A program made the translations under genes and the position numbers. Source: Henricia sp. BOLD:AAB3569 (lineage: Eukaryota; Echinodermata; Asteroidea; Spinulosida; Echinasteridae). From it: DNA of 64,000 nt. The stretch lies in contig JBBELK010000433.1 of the NCBI GenBank assembly GCA_037783545.1, positions 124,001 through 188,000 of the forward strand, written 5' to 3'. Below, piece after piece: positions 28,172 to 39,400 of this stretch; the stretch's first letter is position 1; each line of letters begins with the position of its first letter. The notes under the pieces were generated by a model. It was not told where the DNA came from, made no database searches, and saw nothing but the letters and a program-made list of their open reading frames with translations.

Positions 28172-29693
28172 CTGAAATGAGCAGTGCGTATGTGGGAATC
28201 GCGAACTCCAACAGTAAATTCGGTCTTGCATCAAGACTATTTGCCACGCAGATCATATGCACTGTAGTCTTTACTAAAGACGTTAACTGTCTGTGTTTGT
28301 CACACGTTCATGTGAGCACACTTGCATGTCCAATAGAGGGCGCACTTCAAGTACTTGTATTTGGACCTTCGTACGTGTGGATTTGGACCCAGTTACGGTT
28401 AACGTCTTTACGATCTTGGCATTTGAGGGCGGGACCAGACTATGCTAATATCAGATGATGTTTGCATTATTCATTGTCGTGGTTGGTGATTGACGGAAAA
28501 TTGTAAAATAATCAGCAAAGAGTTCACAACGCGTAAGGTCAACAGGTCAACTGTTCGGTAAACATACATAAAATTTGCCGAACATGTGAGCCGTTTTACG
28601 GGCGAGTTTCCCGGTCCAGCTTCCGTGTTGTGAACTGAGCCTCAGATCTAGAATGACTGAAGCGTACGGAATGCCAAATAGGGGAACTAGAATCCAGAGG
28701 GGAAGTGAGGTCACCCCCCCCCCCCCGCCCCCCCCGATCTGAGTAACAAAGACATGAAAATTTTCCTAATAAGTAATATAAAGAAGAGATGACATCCAAA
28801 TCAAACAATCAAAGTCTTAATTTGTTGTTTTTCTTGCTCTTATGATGATATTTGTTATTCAACTCACTGCTTTCATCTGCCCTTACTCGATCAGTAAACT
28901 ACCTTTCCTATCTGTTGTTTTTATGAATTGTTTGTGCAACAGATATTTCATGCAAACATTTCTGACCTGGTTTAAGTCAATTGCAGAATTATGGACAAGG
29001 TTGAAATTTATTCACTCCTGCACTCGGACCGCTTGTCAGATTTTCTAGATTATGGGATACTGATACTGTACCAGTTTGTCAAACTTGTAATGAGAGAAAA
29101 ATCATATGCAGACACAAATTTTATATTTCTTTATTTTTTTGGATAGAGATTTGATATAAAAATGCAGATTTTTTACATAACATCTGTGCTAACATTTTCA
29201 GTTACTGTTCATGTAAAATTAATTGTAATTTATATTGTTGTAGCTCTCAGATTTTAATTTTGGTTAGAAGTAAATGGAATACTGTGTGCACTTATCCTGA
29301 ATATCCATTCACAAAAGTACCAGCATTTGGACTAAGTGCAATTAGTTTAATGTCGAAGATAACATTTTGATTTTGATTTTAAATTCTCATAATTTGGCTA
29401 ATTTAACAATAACAGTTTGGGCCGATATAGCCACTCGATAGTGATTAGTCTCCTTTTTTGGCAATCCTTCGATCTGGGGTGCCAACACAATTTGTCTAGG
29501 TGATTTGTGTAATTGTCATTGTCATCACATTGCTGTTTTTGTAAATAGGCCTACATGTACTGGGAAATAGTGAATAAAATGCAATTAAATGTCCAGTCAT
29601 GGTCCAGTAAAAACAACCTTTTGTGTGCATGATTAATGTTTAGCCCCCCAAACCAAAATCATAATTATACCCATGTACAAAGTAGGGGAGGGT
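28172..29693. other. No gene recognised; poly-C tract at 28713-28735
   Basis: CpG-rich to about 28460, then AT-rich. The C-run near 28713 is interrupted by a single G. Small frames lack support. Confidence 0.35.
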
Positions 29694-30229
29694 GGGGTTA
29701 GTTGGAACATTTTTCACAAAATCGACTATAAAACACTAACATAATTTAGTAACCCTAACTTCCTAGGGTTAATGTAAAATCATATTGATTTTGAAGGATT
29801 GAGGAGTGTTGGGGTTAAAGAAAAAACAACCGTACCACTTCAAGCATACATAATTATTTGGGCTACAAATTAATGGAGCTTATAAAATGTTACGACTCGC
29901 TGGTTTCTCAGATAATCCACATGACCATGTCAGCTGTTCCGACTAGCCCCACCTATGGGGTAAGTTGAAACATGGTATGCTGTCATTTAAAAACTACTAT
30001 AACTTCTGTGATCACCCTAATTAGCAAGGCATACACTTAAGCTGTAAATTGGGGTGCTAATCAACTCTTTGGGGTACAGGGAGTCATTGACAACTGCTCA
30101 CTTATAATGCAGTGAAACGTGTATATAGTTGCCACCTTCGGGACTGGCAACTATAAACAGGTGGCCTGTTTCATGTGGTCAATGAAACATGTTCCAACTA
30201 GCCCCCTCATTTTGTTCCAACTAAACCCG
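29694..30229. mobile_element. AT-rich element with inverted ends GGGTT(T/A)AGTTGGAACA
   Basis: The left end GGGGTTAGTTGGAACATTTT and right end AAAATGAGGG..TGTTCCAACTAAACCC family words are inverted. Internal words of the same type recur (TTCCGACTAGCCCC at 29938, GGGGTAAGTTGAAAC at 29957, GTTCCAACTAGCCCC at 30191). A hairpin (TATAGTTGCCA / TGGCAACTATA) lies at 30124-30155. No transposase frame is present. Confidence 0.5.
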
Positions 30230-32036
30230 CTGGCCTGTTTAAAAAAACAGGGACTACAATTTGACATCTCGTTAACCTCATTTTGTACTCAAAAACTAGT
30301 CAAGTGAATCTATGAACATCATTAGCATACAATGCAATATTTTTAAAAATAACTGATGCCGTGGAAGAAAATATAAATGTTTCAACATACCCACTGTTCC
30401 AAATAACACCTCTCTTCTACTAATGGTGTATAGCTGTATTTCGATAATTGTTTCCTGCCCAGTTTTTAAATAACTGCATGCATGATACATGTAGGCCTAC
30501 AAATTGTCATGTGCAAGTAAAACAATGACACAGTGATTGTGATTTTCATAAACAGTATTATTACTACATTTACATGTCTTTTTTCATAAGTTTGGGATTT
30601 GTTTCAGTACTTGTATGTGTTTATATACTGTTTGTATAACTAGGCCTACAAGTCGGCAATCCATAATTGCTGAAATAAGCAAATGTAAACCAAACCAGTA
30701 CAACCAAGATTAAAACCTTTTGTTTCAAGACAATTTTAAATACTGATTTAATGTTTGTTTTTTTTGCTTGGATGCAAATATCCTGCCTGCACCAAGTGCT
30801 GCAGTAAAGTGCGACTGCTTATTCTCTGTAAACAGACTTCAGATCACTGATGTGCATTAATTGGAATGCAGTAATTAACCTCTGACAATATCACGTCTGC
30901 TCTTTCAACTACGCGTGTTCAAGGCTGTGATTTGTGGATCATCATTTTTTTAATGAAATGGCACGAAAATGTACAATGCTAAAGCGAAAAATGATTTAGT
31001 AAATCCCAGTGGTCATGCATAGATTATGCACTGTTATAGTCAAACTACCAGGGCAATGTGAGGGAATTTAGTGCAGTGAATGTGCACAAAATCAAACAAA
31101 CCAAACAACGTGAATATTGGATGTCATTAATTTCTCCATATCAGACATATCAACATCACAACATCACTTTAGTACATGTATGTTGCAGATTAGATGTAAA
31201 CAATCTACATTTGTAGAGGGAACAGCATGTGTAGGCCTATAATATCCTCCATGATGGTAATGGGGTCATTCTGTTGCATATACTTGTACATGTATAGTTC
31301 TTTTTTTAATCTGATGATGTTGTCCAATAAAAAAACAGTAATGTAAATCTCAAACAAGACCTATGCTATCAACAGGATTGATAAAAATGTAACATTGTGT
31401 CATATAGGAAATGTGTACAGCAAAAGGTCTGTTATTTCCTTTCTTGGCTCTCCACGTGGGCATCTCTTTTTTATTTAATCGTCTAGTACTGATGTGCTTT
31501 TTTAGAAAACATGATTGCATTATTTCAGAAAGATGAACTGCAAACAAGAATAGGAAAAGAATCTCTTAGGTCATTTCAGACTGTTTTGTGATGCAAACAG
31601 GCTCTCAATTTAAGAGATGTCCAGTCAAGGACATAAACATCATATTAAAATTCCATTCTGTGAATTTCTGTTTATACCCTGGATGACACGTTCTTCAGTT
31701 TTCTTTATTGGTCAAGTGGTACTGTATACAATGTGTTTACTGACCGGGTACATGTATTAAAAATTGGTATGTAAAACAAACATTATAGGACGTGTGTTGA
31801 GATTTTGTTTTGCCCTGGTATTTGTGAATTTTGTTGAACAGCATTTCAAATTAGTTTGTTGTTGAGACTATATAACTCGAACACTTTACTGTCAAACTTG
31901 AACATACAGTTTGTGATGATGTACTTTATTTTCGAACGAAAACAGTCGAGCAGGCCGAGAGGAAAAGGAGTACAGGTTGGGCATAGCTTGAGACCCTGTG
32001 GAAAAATACAGGGGGCTTGATTTCATCTAATGCACC
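30230..32036. other. AT-rich sequence, no gene recognised
   Basis: No exon with paired splice sites and no repeat structure was recognised. TAGGCCTA words are frequent. Confidence 0.45.
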
Positions 32037-32172
32037 TATCAATTGTTGTCCCCACCTAGGGGATGGGGATTTGGTTTTTATGCCCCAGGGTGGGGATTTT
32101 GTCACCTAAATTTTTTCCAGGGGTGGAAAATTTGTCACTCGGAAATTGACAATCCCCACCTCGTTTGTGGGG
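32037..32172. repeat. Degenerate G-rich repeats and imperfect hairpin
   Basis: TTGTCCCCACCTAGGGGATG, CCAGGGTGGGGATTTTGTCA and CCAGGGGTGGAAAATTTGTC are related words; TTGACAATCCCCACC closes the stretch. Confidence 0.45.
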
Positions 32173-32176
32173 TAGA

Positions 32177-32279
32177 CCTAGCCAAGGTTACCTAGCTCGG
32201 CTCGAATTGTATCCGATGTGGTAATCTGTTACCACAGATTACCACATGATAAAATTCGAGCCGAGGTAACCTTGGCTAG
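32177..32279. mobile_element. Short palindromic element, copy 2
   Basis: CCTAGCCAAGGTTACC...CGGCTCGAATT...GATGTGGTAATC pairs with GATTACCACATG...AATTCGAGCCG...GGTAACCTTGGCTAGG. It is the same family as 21337-21487. Confidence 0.9.
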
Positions 32280-32340
32280 GGTAGCCGGGGTTGGGGAAGG
32301 GGAGGGAGTTGGACAATTGATAGACCTGTATAAGAAAATT

Positions 32341-33160
32341 ATTAAAGGAACACGTTGCCTTCGGGTTGCGCTTTATTAGGCGTTTTTGGGCTTTTACAAG
32401 CATTTGAAGTATAATAAGCACGATCTGAAAGATGTTTAAAAAGTAGAATATAATGATCCACACAAACGTGCCTTAGAAATGCTTCAATTTTGCGTAATTT
32501 CTCGAAGCAGCACGCTCCGCCATTTATGGGAGTCAAAATCTTGACTCCCATAAATGGCGGAGAAATTATATTAGTCTTATTTCCAGCCTGGAGAAAGAAA
32601 TTATTTTTCCTTCCTCCGTCGCGTGTGATGTGCCTGTTTTTTTAAATTCGTGTCTACAATAACCATTGGGTATAAATCATCCAAGTCCTTTCTATCGGTT
32701 TGTCCCATGACAATATTTTTACCCTGATTGGCGAGGTTTTCGTTTTTTCTTTGTTGACGCGTCTGCTGTGTTCTCTTGACGATCCATTTTTTTACAGCCA
32801 GTCGGGGTGTGTGTGTGTTTACATTTCACACATGTCTCGGGAGGCGGAGAATGGTATGGTACCTTGCGTTCATCTGATAGGTTTGTCTGACCACTGGCTA
32901 CGGCGCCAGCCTAACTCCTGTTCGTCGCTGCATTTTGCCCACTACCCGGACGATCGTATTGACGGCTTGAAATACGTACATGTATACATTTCGCGGGACA
33001 TGTAGTGGGGGTCAGAGGTCAGTGTTTGTTTTTTTAATTACCATTCACTAATTATAACACATTAAATGTGTTTTATTGCAAGAACAACTCTTAATAAGTA
33101 TAAGGAACACCCTCAAACGTGAGATTTCGTGAAATCTGAAGGCAACATGTTCCTTTAATA
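32341..33160. mobile_element. TTAA-flanked MITE-like element with long central hairpin
   Basis: It begins TTAAAGGAACACGTTGCCTT and ends AAGGCAACATGTTCCTTTAA, giving inverted ends bordered by TTAA. A perfect 20-bp stem (32517-32536 / 32541-32560; CCGCCATTTATGGGAGTCAA with loop AATC) marks the original centre. The right arm breaks off soon after the hairpin (about 32570) and is replaced by about 500 bp of unrelated sequence before the right end at 33140-33160. I recall this end sequence from other marine invertebrate repeats, without verification. TTAA is the target of piggyBac-type transposases, but the ends are not classical for that group. Confidence 0.65.
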
Positions 33161-33548
33161 TGGTTTTCCCTTCCAAAATTACCCTTTTTTTAAACATCGG
33201 GGTAACCTCTTAACATTTCCCCTCTTATTTGTCTGTTTTTATAACCTTTTTATTTGGTTTAGAGATCGATTATCTATAGAATTTAATTCAAGACGAGTAA
33301 CAAGCTAACGTCAGGGTACTGAAATCCCCAGGTGAAATCCCGGCGGCCGTTAGCCGGGAAGCCGACCGTACCGATAGCTGCCTGCGCCTGCAGGCAGTGC
33401 GGTGTTGCCTGGCCCGGGCGCAGCGCTCGCTTGTCCGCAAATTTTCCCGATGCCGAGTTTTCCCTACACGTCAAAAATGACACTTGGGCTGTTGACTCGA
33501 TCAACCCAACAGACATCCCGCAATTTTACACACACATATAAAAAAACT
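33161..33548. other. Unique flank of the satellite with two GC-rich hairpins
   Basis: CCCGGC/GCCGGG (33339-33358) and CTGCCTGC/GCAGGCAG (33378-33397) form stable stems in a GC-rich island. The sequence up to 33548 (CACACATATAAAAAAACT) shows no convincing monomer homology, so the array boundary is sharp. Confidence 0.6.
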
Positions 33549-36498
33549 GAGCAGTCAGGAAGCCCCAACCCAGTTTTCCCTAAACTTTGAAATTTCTCTG
33601 CCATTTCCCGGCGAAAGTCTGTCAATTTTTTAGGACAAGTGCGCAATATAGAGAGTTTGGAGCATGCAAAATTTGAAGTTCGTCGGAAAATTTTTCGACC
33701 TCCAAATTTGCCGACGTTTGGACCACACTTTGACCAAATTGCCGAGCCAAACTGGGGTGCGTCAACGACAGTCCGAAGGACTGAGCATGCGCACGACTCA
33801 GGAGTACACCAAAGAGGTGTGTACAGACAGCCACGGTTTGCGTGAGCAGTCAGGAAGCCCCAACCCAGTTTTCCCTAAACTTTGAAATTTCTCTGCAATT
33901 TCCCTGCGAAAGTCTGTGAATTTTTTAGGACAAGTGCGCAATATAGAGAGTTTGGAGCATGCAAAATTTGAAGTTCGTCGGAACATTTTTCGACCTCCAA
34001 ATTTGCCGACGTTTGGACCACACTTTGACCAAATTGCCGAGCCAAACTGGGGTGCGTCAACGACAGTCCGAAGGACTGAGCATGCGCACGACTCAGGAGT
34101 ACACCAAAGAGGTGTGTACAGACAGCCACGGTTTGCGTGAGCAGTCAGGAAGCCCCAACCCAGTTTTCCCTAAACTTTGAAATTTCTCTGCAATTTCCCG
34201 GCGAAAGTCTGTGAATTTTTTAGGACAAGTGCGCAATACAGAGAGTTTGGAGCATGCAAAATTTGAAGTTCGTCGGAACATTTTTCGACCTCCAAATTTG
34301 CCGACGTTTGGACCACACTTTGACCAAATTGCCGAGCCAAACTGGGGTGCGTCAACGACAGTCCGAAGGACTGAGCATGCGCACGACTCAGGAGTACACC
34401 AAAGAGGTGTGTACAGACAGCCACGGTTTGCGTGAGCAGTCAGGAAGCCCCAACCCAGTTTTCCCTAAACTTTGAAATTTCTCTGCCATTTCCCGGCGAA
34501 AGTCTGTGAATTTTTTAGGACAAGTGCGCAATATAGAGAGTTTGGAGCATGCAAAATTTAAAGTTCGTTGGAAATTTTTTCGACCTCCAAATTTGCCGAC
34601 GTTTGGACCACACTTTGACCAAATTGCCGAGCCAAACTGGGGTGCGTCAACGACAGTCCGACGGACTAAGCATGCGCACGACTCAGGAGTACACCAAAGA
34701 GGTGTGTACAGACAGCCACGGTTTGCGTGAGCAGTCAGGAAGCCCCAACGCAGTTTTCCCTAAACTTTGAAATTTCTCTGCCATTTCCCGGCGAAAGTCT
34801 GTGAATTTTTTAGGACAAGTGCGCAATATAGAGAGTTTGGAGCATGCAAAATTTGAAGTTCGTCGGAAAATTTTTCGACCTCCAAATTTGCTGACGTTTG
34901 GACCACACTTTGACCAAATTGCCGAGCCAAACTGGGGTGCGTCAACGACAGTCCGAAGGACTGAGCATGCGCACGACTCAGGAGTACACCAAAGAGGTGT
35001 GTACAGACAGCCACGGTTTGCGTGAGCAGTCAGGAAGCCCGAACCCAGTTTTCCCTAAACTTTGAAATTTCTCTGCCATTTCCCGGCGAAAGTCTGTCAA
35101 TTTGTTAGGACAAGTGCGCAATATAGAGAGTTTGGAGCATGCAAAATTTGAAGTTCGTCGGAACATTTTTCGACCTCCAAATTTGCCGACGTTTGGACCA
35201 CACTTTGACCAAATTGCCGAGCCAAACTGGGGTGCGTCAACGACAGTCCGAAGGACTGAGCATGCGCACGACTCAGGAGTACACCAAAGAGGTGTGTACA
35301 GACAGCCACGGTTTGCGTGAGCAGTCAGGAAGCCCCAACCAAGTTTTCCCTAAACTTTGAAATTTCTCTGCAATTTCCCGGCGAAAGTCTGTGAATTTTT
35401 TAGGACAAGTGCGCAATATAGAGAGTTTGGAGCATGCAAAATTTGAAGTTCGTCGGAACATTTTTCGACCTCCAAATTTGCCGACGTTTGGACCACACTT
35501 TGACCAAATTGCCGAGCCAAACTGGGGTGCGTCAACGACAGTCCGAAGGACTGAGCATGCGCACGACTCAGGAGTACACCAAAGAGGTGTGTACAGACAG
35601 CCACGGTTTGCGTGAGCAGTCAGGAAGCCCGAACCCAGTTTTCCCTAAACTTTGAAATTTCTCTGCCATTTCCCGGCGAAAGTCTGTCAATTTTTTAGGA
35701 CAAGTGCGCAATATAGAGAGTTTGGAGCATGCAAAATTTGAAGTTCGTCGGAACATTTTTCGACCTCCAAATTTGCCGACGTTTGGACCACACTTTGACC
35801 AAATTGCCGAGCCAAACTGGGGTGCGTCAACGACAGTCCGAAGGACTGAGCATGCGCACGACTCAGGAGTACACCAAAGAGGTGTGTACAGACAGCCACG
35901 GTTTGCGTGAGCAGTCAGGAAGCCCCAACCCAGTTTTCCCTAAACTTTGAAATTTCTCTGCAATTTCCCGGCGAAAGTCTGTCAATTTTTTAGGACAAGT
36001 GCGCAATATAGAGAGTTTGGAGCATGCAAATTTTGAAGTTCGTCGGAACATTTTTCGACCTCCAAATTTGACAACGTTTGGACCACACTTTGACCAAATT
36101 GCCGAGCCAAACTGGGGTGCGTCAACGACAGTCCGAAGGACTGAGCATGCGCACGACTCAGGAGTACACCAAAGAGGTGTGTACAGACAGCCACGGTTTG
36201 CGTGAGCAGTCAGGAAGCCCGAACCCAGTTTTCCCTAAACTTTGAAATTTCTCTGCCATTTCCCGGCGAAAGTCTGTCATTTTTTTAGGACAAGTGCGCA
36301 ATATAGAGAGTCTGGAGCATGCAAAATTTGAAGTTCGTCGGAACATTTTTCGACCTCCAAATTTGCCGACGTTTGGACCACACTTTGACCAAATTGCCGA
36401 GCCAAACTGGGGTGCGTCAACGACAGTCCAAAGGACTGAGCATGCGGACGACTCAGGAGTACACCAAAGAGGTGTGTACAGACAGCCACGGTTTGCGT

Positions 36499-39400
36499 GA
36501 GCAGTCAGGAAGCCCCAACCCAGTTTTCCCTAAACTTTGAAATTTCTCTGCAATTTCCCGGCGAAAGTCTGTCAATTTTTTAGGACAAGTGCGCAATATA
36601 GAGAGTTTGGAGCATGCAAAATTTGAAGTTCGTCGGAACATTTTTCGACCTCCAAATTTGCCGACGTTTGGACCACACTTTGACCAAATTGCCGAGCCAA
36701 ACTGGGGTGCGTCAACGACAGTCCGAAGGACTGAGCATGCGCACGACTCAGGAGTACACCAAAGAGGTGTGTACAGACAGCCACGGTTTGCGTGAGCAGT
36801 CAGGAAGCCCCAACCCAGTTTTCCCTAAACTTTGAAATTTCTCTGCCATTTCCCTGCGAAAGTCTGTCAATTGTTTAGGACAAGTGCGCAATATAGAGAG
36901 TTTGGAGCATGCAAAATTTGAAGTTCGTCGGAACATTTTTCGACCTCCAAATTTGCCGACGTTTGGACCACACTTTGACCAAATTGCCGAGCCAAACTGG
37001 GGTGCGTCAACGACAGTCCGAAGGACTGAGCATGCGGACGACTCAGGAGTACACCAAAGAGGTGTGTACAGACAGCCACGGTTTGCGTGAGCAGTCAGGA
37101 AGCCCCAACCCAGTTTTCCCTAAACTTTGAAATTTCTCTGCAATTTCCCGGCGAAAGTCTGTCAATTTTTTAGGACAAGTGCGCAATATAGAGAGTTTGG
37201 AGCATGCAAAATTTGAAGTTAGTCGGAACATTTTTCGACCTCCAAATTTGCCGACGTTTGGACCACACTTTGACCAAATTGCCGAGCCAAACTGGGGTGC
37301 GTCAACGACAGTCCGAAGGACTGAGCATGCGCACGACTCAGGAGTACACCAAAGAGGTGTGTACAGACAGCCACGGTTTGCGTGAGCAGTCAGGAAGCCC
37401 CAACCCAGTTTTCCCTAAACTTTGAAATTTCTCTGCCATTTCCCTGCGAAAGTCTGTCAATTGTTTAGGACAAGTGCGCAATATAGAGAGTTTGGAGCAT
37501 GCAAAATTTGAAGTTCGTCGGAACATTTTTCGACCTCCAAATTTGCCGACGTTTGGACCACACTTTGACCAAATTGCCGAGCCAAACTGGGGTGCGTCAA
37601 CGACAGTCCGAAGGACTGAGCATGCGCACGACTCAGGAGTACACCAAAGAGGTGTGTACAGACAGCCACGGTTTGCGTGAGCAGTCAGGAAGCCCCAACC
37701 CAGTTTTCCCTAAACTTTGAAATTTCTCTGCAATTTCCCGGCGAAAGTCTGTGATTTTTTTAGGACAAGTGCGCAATATAGAGAGTTTGGAGCATGCAAA
37801 ATTTGAAGTTCGTCGGAACATTTTTCGACCTCCAAATTTGCCGACGTTTGGACCACACTTTGACCAAATTGCCGAGCCAAACTGGGGTGCGTCAACGACA
37901 GTCCGAAGGACTGAGCATGCGCACGACTCAGGAGTACACCAAAGAGGTGTGTACAGACAGCCACGGTTTGCGGGAGCAGTCAGGAAGCCCCAACCCAGTT
38001 TTCCCTAAACTTTGAAATTTCTCTGCCATTTCCCGGCGAAAGTCTGTCAATTTTTTAGGACAAGTGCGGAGCATTCAAAATTTGAAGTTCGTCGGAACAT
38101 TTTTCGACCTCCAAATTTGCCGACGTTTGGACCACACTTTGACCAAATTGCCGAGCCAAACTGGGGTGCGTCAACGACAGTCCGAAGGACTGAGCATGCG
38201 CACGACTCAGGAGTACACCAAAGAGGTGTGTACAGACAGCCACGGTTTGCGTGAGCAGTCAGGAAGCCCCAACCCAGTTTTCCCTAAACTTTGAAATTTC
38301 TCTGCCATTTCCCGGCGAAAGTCTGTCAATTTTTTAGGACAAGTGCGCAATATAGAGAGTTTGGAGCATGCACAATTTGAAGTTCGTCGGAACATTTTTC
38401 GACCTCCAAATTTGCCGACGTTTGGACCACACTTTGACCAAATTGCCGAGCCAAACTGGGGTGCGTCAACGACAGTCCGAAGGACTGAGCATGCGCACGA
38501 CTCAGGAGTACACCAAAGAGGTGTGTACAGACAGCCACGGTTTGCGTGAGCAGTCAGGAAGCCCGAACCCAGTTTTCCCTAAACTTTGAAATTTCTCTGC
38601 CATTTCCCGGCGAAAGTCTGTAAATTTTTTAGGACAAGTGCGCAATATAGAGAGTCTGGAGCATGCAAAATTTGAAGTGCGTCGGAACATTTTTCGACCT
38701 CCAAATTTGCCGACGTTTGGACCACACTTTGACCAAATTGCCGAGCCAAACTGGGGTGCGTCAACGACAGTCTGAAGGACTGAGCATGCGCACGACTCAG
38801 GAGTACACCAAAGAGGTGTGTACAGACAGCCACGGTTTGCGTGAGCAGTCAGGAAGCCCCAACCCAGTTTTCCCTAAACTTTGAAATTTCTCTGCCATTT
38901 CCCTGCGAAAGTCTGTCAATTGTTTAGGACAAGTGCGCAATATAGAGAGTTTGGAGCATGCAAAATTTGAAGTTCGTCGGAACATTTTTCGACCTCCAAA
39001 TTTGCCGACGTTTGGACCACACTTTGACCAAATTGCCGAGCCAAACTGGGGTGCGTCAACGACAGTCCGAAGGACTGAGCATGCGCACGACTCAGGAGTA
39101 CACCAAAGAGGTGTGTACAGACAGCCACGGTTTGCGTGAGCAGTCAGGAAGCCCCAACCCAGTTTTCCCTAAACTTTGAAATTTCTCTGCCATTTCCCGG
39201 CGAAAGTCTGTCAATTTTTTAGGACAAGTGCGCAATATAGAGAGTTTGGAGCATGCACAATTTGAAGTTCGTCGGAACATTTTTCGACCTCCAAATTTGC
39301 CGAAGTTTGGACCACACTTTGACCAAATTGCCGAGCCAAACTGGGGTGCGTCAACGACAGTCCGAAGGACTGAGCATGCGCACGACTCAGGAGTACACCA

